This document shows, in pieces, positions 8,601-18,218 of a stretch of DNA of 64,000 bases; position 1 is the first letter of the stretch, and every line of letters starts with the position of its first letter. The notes under the pieces are model-generated. The model was not told where the DNA came from. It worked only from the letters and a program-made list of their open reading frames with translations, and searched no databases. Made by a program: the position numbers and the translations under genes. Source of the stretch: Ruegeria sp. ANG-R (GTDB lineage: Bacteria > Pseudomonadota > Alphaproteobacteria > Rhodobacterales > Rhodobacteraceae); assembly GCF_000813985.1 (NCBI RefSeq), contig NZ_JWLJ01000001.1, positions 1,042,453 to 1,106,452 on the forward strand, read 5' to 3'.

Positions 8601-9809
8601 TCAAATCCGCTTCAACGCCAGAACTGCGTTCAGCCCGCCAAACGCAAAGGCATTGCTGAGAGCGACATCAACACTCGCCTCGCGCGCCTCGTTCGGCACG
8701 ACATCCAACGCACATTCCGGGTCGGGTTCTTCGTATCCAATGGTCGGAGCAATGACGCCGTCACGCAACGCCATGATACAGGCCAACAATTCCACCGCAC
8801 CGGTACCGCCAATCAGATGGCCGTGCATCGATTTGGTCGACGAAATCATCAGATCATCCGCATGTGGGCCGAACACATCGGCGACCGCAGCGCATTCGGT
8901 TTTGTCATTGGCCGCCGTGCCGGTCCCGTGCGCGTTGATATAGCCAACATCACTCGCATTCAGCCGCGCATCCGACAATGCCCCCGCCATGGCGCGCGAT
9001 GCGCCCTGTTTGCTGGGCATCACGATGTCCGCCGCATCCGATGACATGGCAAAGCCCACGACCTCGCACAGAATATCAGCCCCACGCGCGCGGGCGTGTT
9101 CGTAATCCTCGAACACAAAGACACCTGCACCTTCGCCCTGCACCATGCCATTTCGGTTGGCGCTGAACGGGCGGCACGCATCTTTGGACATGACCCGCAA
9201 GCCTTCCCAGGCCTTGACACCACCAAAGCACAGCATCGACTCTGAACCACCGGTGACCATGGCCGGAGCCGCCCCGCTTCGCACCAGCTGAAACGCCTGT
9301 GCCATCGCGTGGTTCGACGAGGCACACGCGGTCGAAACCGTGAAGCTGGGACCTTTGAGGTTGTGTTCCATGGAGACGTGGCTGGCTGCCGCGTTGTTCA
9401 TCAGTTTGGGAACGACAAACGGATGCACCCGGTTTTTGCCGTCTTCGTAGACCGAGCGGTAATTGTCGTCCCATGTCGAAACGCCGCCACCGGCGGTTCC
9501 CAGGACAACGCCCGACCGGGCAGCCGTATCGCCCGAGAACACGATGCCGGATTGATCAATCGCTTCTTTCGCAGCGGTCAATGTGAATTGGGTGAACCGG
9601 TCATACAATGTCATCTGCTGGCGGTTGAAACGACCCTCAGCCTCGAACCCACGCACCTGGCCGCCGATCTTAATCGACAGCCGATCGACATCGCGGAACT
9701 CCAGATCGGAGATGCCGCAACGTCCCTCGCGCATGGCCTCCAGAGTATCAGGAACCGAATGGCCCAACGAGTTGATGGTGCCTGCACCCGTAATGACGAC
9801 GCGTTTCAT
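8601..9809 (-). CDS. Beta-ketoacyl-ACP synthase (FabF-like)
   Basis: 402-residue condensing enzyme of the KAS I/II class, which adds two-carbon units from malonyl-ACP to an acyl-ACP. The triad is visible: Cys162 in TACASS, His294 in NAHGTGTA and His331 in MHGHLIGG, plus the conserved lysine in STKS. It is eight bases downstream of a gene for a dedicated acyl carrier protein and close to lpxD, so this is probably a specialised synthase rather than the housekeeping FabF. Making an unusual acyl chain for lipid A or another envelope lipid is an inference from the neighbours. Confidence 0.88.
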   Translation of the reverse strand: MKRVVITGAGTINSLGHSVPDTLEAMREGRCGISDLEFRDVDRLSIKIGGQVRGFEAEGRFNRQQMTLYDRFTQFTLTAAKEAIDQSGIVFSGDTAARSGVVLGTAGGGVSTWDDNYRSVYEDGKNRVHPFVVPKLMNNAAASHVSMEHNLKGPSFTVSTACASSNHAMAQAFQLVRSGAAPAMVTGGSESMLCFGGVKAWEGLRVMSKDACRPFSANRNGMVQGEGAGVFVFEDYEHARARGADILCEVVGFAMSSDAADIVMPSKQGASRAMAGALSDARLNASDVGYINAHGTGTAANDKTECAAVADVFGPHADDLMISSTKSMHGHLIGGTGAVELLACIMALRDGVIAPTIGYEEPDPECALDVVPNEAREASVDVALSNAFAFGGLNAVLALKRI

Positions 9810-9817
9810 ACCGGCGG

Positions 9818-10075
9818 TCAGACCTTTTCCGACACGAGTTTTTCGATACCCGAAATGATCGCAGCCACGTTCGAAATATCGAAATCGCTGGCGGTGGGCT
9901 CGTTCGCGTTGAAGGGCACCGTGATATCGAATTCCTCTTCGATAGCAAAAATACTTTCGACCAGACCCAGACTGTCGATGCCCAAATCTTCGAGCGTGCT
10001 GTCGGGCGTCACATCCGAAGGCTCAAGCACGGCCTGTTCGGCAATGATTGCAATGACGCGGTCGCTGATGCTCAT
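9818..10075 (-). CDS. Acyl carrier protein (stand-alone paralogue)
   Basis: 85 residues, acidic. The phosphopantetheine attachment Ser35 sits in GIDSLGLVE. The N-terminal helix and FDI..PF turn are as in AcpP. It lies next to a ketosynthase of the same strand with an eight-base gap, so the two are very likely co-transcribed and work together. It differs from canonical AcpP (LGADSLDTVE), as specialised carrier proteins do. Confidence 0.88.
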   Translation of the reverse strand: MSISDRVIAIIAEQAVLEPSDVTPDSTLEDLGIDSLGLVESIFAIEEEFDITVPFNANEPTASDFDISNVAAIISGIEKLVSEKV

Positions 10076-10107
10076 CTCGATCCCCTGATTATCGCATTGG
10101 GGATGAT

Positions 10108-11199
10108 TTAATCGCTTGGGGGCTGTTTGAAAACAGCCTTTTTCAACGCCTCGACGTCACGGGCCAATCTGGGAAGTCGACGTTGCGCTTTGTAAATATC
10201 TGTATGGCTTTCCATTTTGATCCCCGGATAGCCCATAATCACGCGGCCAGCAGGGACATTGGACAGGATTTTGGTTCCACCGCCGGATATCACCCCGTCC
10301 CCGATAAAGATATTGTCAACGACACCGGTCTGGCCGCCCAACACGACGTTGTTGCCGATTTCCACCGAACCAGACACACCGGTCTGGCCACATAACAGAC
10401 AATCCTGCCCAACACGGGTGTTGTGACCAACATGCACTAGGTTATCCAGTTTTGATCCGCTGCCAATCACCGTGTTGCGGATCGTTCCGTTGTCGACCGT
10501 GCAGTTTGAGCCGACCTCGACATCGTCACCGATCTCGACTGCCCCCAACGAGTGGATGCGCATCCAGCTTTGGGCCTTGGCATCCCCCTGATCTCCCAAT
10601 GTCTTCCGGGCGTTCTCGGCCCCTGATACCTCGGGTGTGACATAGCTGAACCCATCGCCACCGATACGCGCCCCGGGTTGGGCGATGAACCGATCTCCGA
10701 TCTGCGCCCGTGCACCGATGCTCACCATCTCGCGTAAAAGGGCACGTTCACCCAACGTGGCATCCATGCCGATCACGCAATGCGCGCCGATAACCGATCC
10801 CGAGCCGATCCTTGCCCGCGCGCCAATGACCGCCAGGGGGCCAATCGAGATATCAGGTCCAATTTCGGCCGTTTCATCTACTATGGCAGAGGGATGAATT
10901 CCCGGTGCAATCCCCTGCCCCCGATCCAACATAGATGTGATCCCCGCCATCGCCATACGAGGGCGCTGTACAAAAATGGCGGCGTCAAGACCCAGCGCCT
11001 TCCAATCCGCCCCGTCCCAAAGAACCGCAGCCCGTGCCGCACCGTTCGCCAAGGCCTCGGCGTATTTCGGCGACATCGCCATGGCGAGGTCAGTTGGCCC
11101 GGCGTCGCCGGGCTCGGCGGCGCGCAGGATTGTCAGGCCGATCTGGCCCTCAGCCTCGGCACCTATCGCTTCGGCGATCTGCTGAATGGTAAACTGCAT
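10108..11199 (-). CDS. lpxD: UDP-3-O-acylglucosamine N-acyltransferase LpxD
   Basis: Cytoplasmic enzyme that adds the second 3-hydroxyacyl chain, from acyl-ACP, to UDP-3-O-acylglucosamine in lipid A synthesis. 363 residues. The N-terminal domain is about residues 1-100, followed by a left-handed beta-helix of hexapeptide repeats (for example IGPDISIGPLAVIGARARIG). The catalytic His is in HVGHNTRVG. The start is at 11199 (MQFTIQQIAEAIG), which matches the family N-terminus. It lies in a lipid-related run with the ACP and ketosynthase, away from the usual bamA-lpxD-fabZ-lpxA cluster. Confidence 0.93.
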   Translation of the reverse strand: MQFTIQQIAEAIGAEAEGQIGLTILRAAEPGDAGPTDLAMAMSPKYAEALANGAARAAVLWDGADWKALGLDAAIFVQRPRMAMAGITSMLDRGQGIAPGIHPSAIVDETAEIGPDISIGPLAVIGARARIGSGSVIGAHCVIGMDATLGERALLREMVSIGARAQIGDRFIAQPGARIGGDGFSYVTPEVSGAENARKTLGDQGDAKAQSWMRIHSLGAVEIGDDVEVGSNCTVDNGTIRNTVIGSGSKLDNLVHVGHNTRVGQDCLLCGQTGVSGSVEIGNNVVLGGQTGVVDNIFIGDGVISGGGTKILSNVPAGRVIMGYPGIKMESHTDIYKAQRRLPRLARDVEALKKAVFKQPPSD

Positions 11200-11233
11200 G
11201 TCGGGCGTCCTCGTGACGGGATTTGCCCCGTGA

Positions 11234-12835
11234 TTACCCTTGAACGTCCGGCAGGGCCACCCCTGCCTTTTGCAGCGCCTCCCAAATCTTGCGATCCCGG
11301 TCATAGACGTCGCGGCGGTACTGAACGTCGCCCATGGGACCGATATACGCTGTTCGATAGATCAGATGGACCGGAACGGGTTCGTCGAGATTCACCTTGG
11401 TCTCTTTGCCCGTGTTCAGCACACGGTGGAAAAACGCCTTTGGGTCTTCCTGTTGTTTGGCCAAAAGCGCATAGGCAAATTCGAAGGGCTGCGCCAACCG
11501 GATACACCCATGAGAGAACGCACGAACCTCGCGCGAAAACAGAGATTTCTGAGGCGTATCATGTAGATAGATGTTGTGCTTATTGGGGAACATGAACTTC
11601 ACCAACCCCAATGCGTTGCTTTTGCTGGGCGGCTGACGCATGGAAAACGGGAAGTTACGCGCAGTGAACTGGTTAAAGTCGACGGCACCGCGATTTACCT
11701 GCCTGCCCCGGCGATCCGTGATCTGGATATGCCCGACCGCATTCGGATTGGCCCGCAGTTTCGGCAGGTATTCCTTGGTGATGATCGAGCGCGGCACATA
11801 CCAGCTGGGATTGATCACCATATGCTCCATCTCGTCCGAGAATTCAGGGCTGCGGCGATCATCAGTATTCTTGCCGATTACGGCGCGGGTTTCGAAGGTT
11901 ACCTGTCCATCGTCGACAATCTTCGCCGAGAAATCGGCCTGATTAACCAGAATGTGCCGCTCTCCCCGTTCTTCGGGCAGCCAGCGCTCCCGCTCAAGCG
12001 CAACGTGAACAGCTTTCAGGCGGTCCGACACAGGGCGGTTGATCTCGGTTATGGTCCCCTTCCCGGCAACACCATCAGGCTCGAGCCCATGTGCGGTTTG
12101 AAAGGACTGGACTGCCGCAAGCAGCACATCGTCGTAGATCGGGCTGGCTGTGGGCTTCAGGTAACCCATCGCAACCAGCCGGTTGCGCAGCTTGATGACA
12201 TTCGCACCCGAGTCGCCAAGTTCGAGCTTGGAAACGGGGACGGTTTCGCCCCAACCGCCTTGCGCGATCAGCGCCTCCAGAGCTTTCTTCTGCTTCAGCA
12301 ACGAACGGTATTGCCTCGACTGCGGCATCAGCTTCTTGAAATAGGCATCGCCCTCACCGGATACGAGCAGTTCAAGATGCTCTCCGGCGGTGCGGCGTTC
12401 AACCGAACGCACCAGCCCGGCGTCAATCTGTGACGGCCGTACAGCGCCAGACTGCAGGTCGCTCGCGTATTTGACAAAAACCCGGGTAAGCTCTGCCTCG
12501 AGCAGGCCCAGATCACGGGTGGTCCGTGCGTTCTGCATCTGCGTCATCAGCGCCTGAACATCGTAGCGCGCCCCCGGCAGGCCATGCAGGTCGGTTGTCG
12601 ACAAGGCACGGATCAAAGCCGTGCGCCTGGCCGCATGTTCGGGCGTATTGCCCACCCAAACCGGATCGAATCCGTTTGTACGATAGAACTCGGCGATTGC
12701 CGGGCTGGGTGACGCGCTTTCAGCGACCGCCATCTGAAATGCCGTCCCACCTGTTCCCGCCTGAACTCCTGACGCGGAAACGGCAAGAAACGCGGCGATA
12801 AAAATACTTGAACGGGCACGGGTAACAAACGACAT
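11234..12835 (-). CDS. L,D-transpeptidase (YcbB/LdtD-like) with peptidoglycan-binding domain
   Basis: 533-residue periplasmic enzyme that forms 3-3 peptidoglycan cross-links or attaches proteins to the wall. Signal peptide MSFVTRARSS...GVQA. A peptidoglycan-binding domain lies about residues 205-260 (LRNRLVAMGYL...DGVAGKGTI). The YkuD catalytic domain is C-terminal, with SHGCIRLAQP and Cys444. The ATG at 12835 is preferred to an upstream TTG because it begins the signal peptide. It is divergent from an M15-like cell-wall hydrolase gene, so the region deals with wall remodelling. Confidence 0.9.
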   Translation of the reverse strand: MSFVTRARSSIFIAAFLAVSASGVQAGTGGTAFQMAVAESASPSPAIAEFYRTNGFDPVWVGNTPEHAARRTALIRALSTTDLHGLPGARYDVQALMTQMQNARTTRDLGLLEAELTRVFVKYASDLQSGAVRPSQIDAGLVRSVERRTAGEHLELLVSGEGDAYFKKLMPQSRQYRSLLKQKKALEALIAQGGWGETVPVSKLELGDSGANVIKLRNRLVAMGYLKPTASPIYDDVLLAAVQSFQTAHGLEPDGVAGKGTITEINRPVSDRLKAVHVALERERWLPEERGERHILVNQADFSAKIVDDGQVTFETRAVIGKNTDDRRSPEFSDEMEHMVINPSWYVPRSIITKEYLPKLRANPNAVGHIQITDRRGRQVNRGAVDFNQFTARNFPFSMRQPPSKSNALGLVKFMFPNKHNIYLHDTPQKSLFSREVRAFSHGCIRLAQPFEFAYALLAKQQEDPKAFFHRVLNTGKETKVNLDEPVPVHLIYRTAYIGPMGDVQYRRDVYDRDRKIWEALQKAGVALPDVQG

Positions 12836-13180
12836 GGGATGGCCTTGACTATTCAATGACTTGCTCCGCTGTATAAGCGGCGTCTGAAAATAATGTTTTG
12901 CTGCGCTTCCGATGTCTATTCACAAATTCATCACCGGACCGCTTCTTTCGCCCGTGGTGCGCGATTGCATCGCCGCAACGCTAACTGCGCCAAAAGCAAG
13001 CATACTTGCATCAGTTGCGCAAAAAACTGCCGAAAATTCCCCCTTGATTTGACTGCGACCAAAGATTTCTTGGCTGTTGAATCCGACTGTGTCATAAAAC
13101 CCGCATCTGGGATGGGAAAAAATTAAGACGGCGCGCGTAACATCGTGCGCAGGCAGGAACAGTACGGGACGAAACAGAAA

Positions 13181-13750
13181 ATGACCAAGAGCAGTACATC
13201 GGGCCTGACCCGGCGTGCCCTATTGGGCGCATTCGCGGCAACAGCGGTAGTTGCGGCACCGACCTATTCCAAAGCAGCTGGTTTTCTACGCGGCGGAGGC
13301 GACATTCGCCGTATCCGCATGTACTCTGGCCGCACTGGTGAGCGCATCGACATGGTCTACTGGGTCGATGGCAAATACATCAAAGACGCGGTGAAAGAGG
13401 TCAATCATTTCATGCGTGACTGGCGCAGCGATCAGGTCAAGTCCATGGACCTGCGCACCATCGACATCATGGCTGCCGCGCACAACATGCTGGATGTAAG
13501 TGAACCTTATATGCTTCTGTCGGGCTATCGCTCGCCGCAAACCAATGCAATGCTGCGTCGCCGCTCGCGAGGCGTTGCCAAGAACTCGCTTCACATGAAG
13601 GGTCAGGCCGCCGATCTGCGACTGTCGTCGCGCTCGGTCTCGCAGATGGCCAAAGCGGCTATGTCCTGCCGTGCCGGTGGCGTTGGACAGTACTACCGCT
13701 CAAATTTCGTCCACATGGACTGCGGCGTCATCCGTTCTTGGCGCGGCTAG
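13181..13750 (+). CDS. Tat-exported YcbK/M15-like murein hydrolase (DUF882)
   Basis: 189 residues. The twin-arginine signal LTRRALLGAFAATAVVAA is followed by a DUF882/peptidase M15_2 domain. Likely zinc ligands and active-site residues are in SGYRSPQTN, NSLHMKGQAADLR and FVHMDCG. Family members act on peptide cross-bridges of peptidoglycan. The ATG at 13181 is chosen because it begins the Tat signal. The gene is the last core gene before the accessory region. Confidence 0.88.
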   Translation: MTKSSTSGLTRRALLGAFAATAVVAAPTYSKAAGFLRGGGDIRRIRMYSGRTGERIDMVYWVDGKYIKDAVKEVNHFMRDWRSDQVKSMDLRTIDIMAAAHNMLDVSEPYMLLSGYRSPQTNAMLRRRSRGVAKNSLHMKGQAADLRLSSRSVSQMAKAAMSCRAGGVGQYYRSNFVHMDCGVIRSWRG

Positions 13751-13844
13751 CCAAGCGTTTCTTTCCGCGCTGTTGCTCTACCCCCCTCAGATGTTTCGTA
13801 AGCGTAGTATCTGACCCTCAATTTGCGTCTTCTGGTACAGGCAT

Positions 13845-15395
13845 CTACGCATATGGTTCTACACCGTTCACACGACACGTGCCGATGATGCTGGCCATAA
13901 CGGCCCAGTTGCGTCCACCGATTTCAGAACCAGAAAATAGCGCATTCTTGCGAAGCACGGCAATGGGCCTAATGGTGTTTTCGACGGCATTACTGTCGAA
14001 CTCAACGCGCCCGTCGCTCAAGAACACCTGCAAGCCATCCATAAGTTTCATTGTATACCTGATGGCGCTGCCCAAAGTGGACTTCATCGATATTTTTCTT
14101 GATAGATCTCGCAGTATTCGAAACAGCCGGTCAATCAAAGGCAGGCTTTCATTTTGACGAATGGATCTACGCGCCGCAGCCGAAATCGGGGAAGGCTTCT
14201 GCATCTCCTGTTCGATACCGTAGATCTGACCAATAAGATCTAATATCCGCTGCGCTTCCTCGGATTTTGTCGCTTTAACTACGTCCAAAAACTTTCTACG
14301 GACATGTGCCCAGCAATAAGCCAGTGTGATTGGGCCGCCGTCGCGGTCTTTACTGGCCAGTCGATTGCAACCAGAATATCCATTAACTTGCAGCGTGCCG
14401 GAAAAGCCCTCCAGAATCTCTTCAGCGCGTTTACCGTGTCTAGATTGCTTAAAATGAAAAACCACTCCGGGGTTGGAGTTTCCTTTCCAGCGGCGATCAT
14501 CCCGGCATAGCGCCCATACATAGTTAGGTTTTGGTGTTGCCGCTGCCCGGATCAAGTCGCGCCAGAACAGTTTCATCCATGTAGAGTTTCGAGCTGGTTT
14601 TTAGATCGCGTTCTAGCGCTTCAAAGACCGGCCAAAGAGCATCCGTTGCACTGTTCATCATCCTCGTCATCGACGATCGATGCAACTGCCCCCCGACCGC
14701 TTGAAAATCTGCTCTTGCCGATAGTTTGGAATGAAGTCTGCGAACTTTCTAACGGCCAAACCAACTATAAGCTGATCATCAAACCGCGTTTGTTCAAACG
14801 CACGTTTTGGGACGGGGGCCTGAACTAACTTGTCACACGTGCGGCATACATACTTTGGATAATGTTCTTCGATAACGCGCAACTGCGCTGGCACGAAGGT
14901 AAGCCGTTCAATGACTTGTTCTCCGAACGGTCGCATATTGCATCCGCAGCTGCAGGTCGTGCCTGCTTCTGGTTCAATAATACGAACATCGCGCGGCACG
15001 TTGTAGGGGATCAAGATTTTTTGACGACCTCGCATACCGCGAGGCTTTGTTGCAGTCGTTTTTGGGTAGTCCGGTACCGCGGTATCTACCTCAGGTTTGA
15101 CGTCAAATGCATCAACCGGTTCAATTGGCTCAGCTGCCCGGCTTGTCTTTTCACTCTTTTGAGCGAATTGCATGTCCTGCAACTTGCTGAGTCTCGCTCT
15201 GAGCAAAAGATTGTCGGCCTTTACGACTTTCATCTCGGCGGACTGCGTTGATATTTGAGCGTCCTTCTTCACGATTTGGTTCTCGTGTTCGAGGTCACGT
15301 CTCGCGTCTAGTTCCGCGATCAGACGCCCCAGCCTTGCAACATAACTTTCTCGGTGCCTGCCGAGGTCAGCACATGCCGTTTGGATTTCCATCAT
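13845..15395 (-). pseudogene. IS66-family transposase (tnpC), frameshifted relic
   Basis: The N-terminal part (15395-14667) has a coiled coil and the zinc-binding segment CSCGCNMRPFGEQV...YVCRTCDKLVQ of IS66 transposases. The frame then shifts at a run of six C (plus strand, 14689-14694). A middle piece reads in another frame and includes the first catalytic Asp in YMDETVLARLDPG. A second shift near 14525 leads to the C-terminal part (14576-13845). The expected second catalytic Asp before GYSG is Asn. No tnpA/tnpB accessory genes are seen. At least two frameshifts and a lost catalytic residue make this inactive. Confidence 0.85.
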
Positions 15396-15592
15396 TGTTT
15401 AGGTTCATCCCAGGCAAACTGTGAACACAGCTGTCTTGGTCGCGCCCTAGGTCTCGGACGCGTTTTCGCTAGATTTTTCGTGACGGAGGTGGGATGACCC
15501 AAGCGAGATCGTGCTACTAAACGACTTTGAGGCCCTTGAGGATCGCTAAAATCGTCGGGGCCTTGCTTATTTCAGAGCCCAGTAGATCTAAG

Positions 15593-15823
15593 TCATGGGT
15601 TCTTGTTCTCTTCTTGATAGCGCTCTGGCCAGAGCTCAGAAGGCGATACACCTAGCTTTTCTGCTATCGAATCCTGGACCCTTGCCGAGACGCCGCGCGA
15701 GTTGCTGACCGCAAGTACTGTGCTGTGAGAAATTCCTAGATCGCGGGCGACCCGGATGAACGAACTGCCCGCCTTTTGCAGTTCGTATTTGATTTTCAGA
15801 TGTCTCTCTTTGGCCGTCTGCAC
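15593..15823 (-). CDS. Ner/Nlp-family DNA-binding regulator
   Basis: 76 residues. A helix-turn-helix of the Mu Ner/Nlp type: RVARDLGISHSTVLAVSNSRG, then the second half IAEKLGVSPSELWPERY, whose WP-R ending is typical. Ner of phage Mu represses early transcription. It is a stray copy beside the IS66 relic, with no obvious partner. A second family member is at 20947-21186. Confidence 0.75.
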   Translation of the reverse strand: MQTAKERHLKIKYELQKAGSSFIRVARDLGISHSTVLAVSNSRGVSARVQDSIAEKLGVSPSELWPERYQEENKNP

Positions 15824-16007
15824 TTGTAGATCGCTTTCCGTGATTCGCGCTATCTAAAGCACGTCAGAGATTCGCAATCAATGACAGAACAGCCTAAGCT
15901 ATTGATATCAAATATATACCTAGCAGGCTACAGGTATACACATACACAAACGCCGCAATCCGGGTGGAAGCCTTTCCCTACATCTCTCACTACAAAGGAT
16001 TTTTTGA

Positions 16008-16864
16008 TTGCCAGATAAATACGAGCACAATCGGCTCCCCGCAGCATGGCGCAGCGCGGATTTAGAACGCATTATCTTTTTCACTCGCTGGATACCCCAG
16101 ACCACTATTAGTACATACAAGGTTCTCAGGTTGGCAAAAAATTAGGCGATCAGATCGTTGACCTGACAAGACTCGCGCAAGCGTGCGATGCAAGAAGGCT
16201 ATCGGGGCGTCGAGATCGGCTGTTGCTTCGTATGGCATCCGAAAGCGGCTTGTCTCTGGGCTTCTTAAAAGGACGCAGGCTCTGGCAATTGACCTACTGT
16301 TTTACGGTCGACAGCAACGATGCCTATCCATACCCAATGCGCTCTGATCACGTTGGCGTTAGCCCAAAGCCGTACACATCTATCGGTGTCTATGCCGACA
16401 GCACATTCTCACAAATAATACCACTCCCGCGCTCCTTGCTTAGGGTTCTCAGGTACTACCTCGCAAGCTTTGCGGGCCTGAAAGATCGTGACAGCTTTCT
16501 GTTTCCTGTAATTCGCAAAAGCGATCGCCCGAATCATAACGCATCTATCACGCCATGAGATGCGCACAAAATTCTGAAGTACCTGCAAACTAAAGTGGAT
16601 TGCGCTATTCACTTCGACTGGCATGTGCTCCGTCAAGTGGCCGTTCGACGGTACTTACGAGATGATTTGTCACTTCAAGAAGTCCGCTTTTTGACTGACT
16701 ATCGAGATATCAGATCAGTGAAGATGATCGCAAAAAACTACGAGCCTGGCTTCAATATTAAACCGAAATTTAAACCTCCCCGACTCATCGGACTGGATTT
16801 ACCTGAAAGCGTCCTTTCGGCCAACGTTGGTTGTGGTTGTTACACGCAGTACAAGCTGACGTGA
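16008..16864 (+). pseudogene. Decayed tyrosine recombinase (integrase)
   Basis: Three pieces of one gene. Piece 1 (from 16008, ending at TAG 16143-16145) looks like the core-binding domain, WIPQTTISTYKVLRLA. Piece 2, in another frame and open from 16112, carries the arginine-box region RRDRLLLRMASESGLS and runs to an in-frame TGA at 16556-16558. Piece 3 continues in that same frame with the HxxR box FDWHVLRQVAVRRYL and a possible catalytic Tyr in KNYEPG, ending at 16864. The order of boxes fits phage-type integrases. The remote similarity makes this a reasoned call, not a certain one. Confidence 0.5.
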
Positions 16865-17011
16865 CAGAGACTGACAACCCAACCATTTTTTCACTGGCTG
16901 AAGAGGGGGCGGAGGTTTTGAAAACCGACTTAAAAAATCGGGGGGTTTATTGTTGTTATTATTATTGTTTTATTTTCGGCGTCCATTGAACTGAAGTGCT
17001 TCTCTGGATGA

Positions 17012-17203
17012 TCACCAATGCCGAAGTGGTTTTGGCTCCTTAAGGCTTAAGGCGAGTGACCGGATGCTAACTGCAACCATAGAAGATGAGTCAATGAGTG
17101 ATTCAAGTTCGTGTGAACGCATTTGGCCAAGGTTATCAAATCGTTCTTCTAAACTGCTGAGCATGGATTGAGCTTTACGTTCAATGTTCCATGTTTCTTT
17201 CAT
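17012..17203 (-). CDS. Small helical protein, unknown
   Basis: 63 residues, largely amphipathic helix, no signal peptide or recognised domain. The start overlaps the stop of the upstream gene by four bases (ATGA), which argues for real, coupled translation. It forms a two-gene unit with the membrane protein at 17200-17526 in the AT-richer accessory region. Confidence 0.4.
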   Translation of the reverse strand: MKETWNIERKAQSMLSSLEERFDNLGQMRSHELESLIDSSSMVAVSIRSLALSLKEPKPLRHW

Positions 17204-17526
17204 CTCATGTGGATGATCTGGTTCTCCAAATAAATTTCTTCGCTCATAGAACCAAGAGCAGGCATATGTCTGTCGTTATGCCGCTCCCATGATGTTCGGC
17301 ATTGGGCGCAAGCTGATTTCACTTCGAGGTGGCACTTTTTTACTTCCCCAAGCGCTTCTTTAGCTCGCAACCTCATAGCGGCTAGCTCAGCTTCTTGGGC
17401 TGCTTCCGCGTTTCTACGAGATACCTTCTGTGCGTTTAACGAAATGACAATTGCAACGACTGCAACGACAAGGGCGACGGCATCAAACCCGATACTGAGC
17501 GTTTCCCCGATACCCAAACCTTCCAT
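17200..17526 (-). CDS. Small membrane protein with coiled coil, unknown
   Basis: 108 residues. One transmembrane helix at about residues 10-31 (AVALVVAVVAIVISL), then a charged coiled coil (about 32-66), then a CxxC-like cluster (Cys65, Cys73, Cys76). With a short N-terminus, the bulk is probably cytoplasmic. It is coupled to the next 63-residue gene. Small membrane-plus-partner pairs of this shape are common in mobile regions, but no function can be assigned. Confidence 0.5.
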   Translation of the reverse strand: MEGLGIGETLSIGFDAVALVVAVVAIVISLNAQKVSRRNAEAAQEAELAAMRLRAKEALGEVKKCHLEVKSACAQCRTSWERHNDRHMPALGSMSEEIYLENQIIHMR

Positions 17527-17774
17527 TGATCCCCCTTCATGTCGTGGCGAACTCTTCGCGGTATACTTTATGTGGGTATGTACGGAGCATACAAAAAGCC
17601 TTCGACTTCAAATTGTCGTATGTTGCGTTGCTAAATATCGGTTCCGTTTGATCTTGGTTTGGCAAGCCGATTTCAAAAGAAGCTGGGGGGCTTATTCTTG
17701 TTAATACGTCGTTTCCGAAGCCACGCTAAGCGATGCCGCCTGAGCGAAACGTACACCTTCCGGCGCTACGCATA

Positions 17775-18026
17775 AGACTGACATTATGTGACCATATATA
17801 GAAGGGTAGCCTCCGTTAATATATATACCTTAGTTAGCGCCAGCCTTGGCAGTCTTTGGTTATGTCTCAGGGGAGCCACCAAGGGCTTACTTATTGTCTA
17901 GGTCCAATGCCATAGCAGCTTCCCTGAATGCCCCTCCGAGCCACAGAGAGTCGATGTGTATTCCCTTTAGGGCGGAGAATAAAAACCTAGCAAGCTGGCC
18001 TCCTGACGCATCTCCTTGGTCAGTCT
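17775..18026 (+). repeat. Copy 1 of a duplicated ~255-bp structured element
   Basis: Aligns along its whole length with 33065-33328 in the same orientation, by eye roughly two thirds identical. Shared blocks include TATATAGAAGG, CCGTTAATATAT, CCTTGGCAG, ACCAAGGGCTTAC and CCAATGCCATAG. CAGGGGAGC (17868-17876) can pair with GCTTCCCTG (17918-17926). The other copy has changed bases on that stem yet still pairs. CCTTGG and CCAAGG could add a pseudoknot. No convincing ORF is shared. Confidence 0.7.
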
Positions 18027-18035
18027 AGCGAGAGC

Positions 18036-18068
18036 GATATTCGACCTTATGTAGAAGGCACCATCCGC
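18036..18068 (+). repeat. Partial third copy of the element's 5' end
   Basis: GATATTCGACCTTATGTAGAAGG followed by CCGCC resembles the first 30 bases of the copy at 33065 (ATATTCGGCCTTATATAGAAGG...CCGCC). It lies about ten bases after copy 1. Confidence 0.5.
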
Positions 18069-18218
18069 CTTCATCGCAAACAGCCGAACTGACCTTCGGT
18101 ATCAAGTTTTTCGGCCCGACTAAGAAGGCAGAGAACCGTCCCTTCTCTGAACGACCCACAGAGAGGATGGAAACCTACGGATATTATTTTTTTGGGTCTA
18201 AAATATTCTGGAGGACAT

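Noticed and set aside
15920..16120. 66-residue minus-strand frame
   Set aside because: It overlaps the start of the recombinase relic in antisense, and has no domain or ribosome-binding site.
16915..16980. Hairpin-like and TTATTATTATTG low-complexity stretch after the recombinase relic
   Set aside because: Imperfect pairing (ACCGA/TCGG with alternatives) and simple sequence; it could be a terminator remnant but support is too thin.
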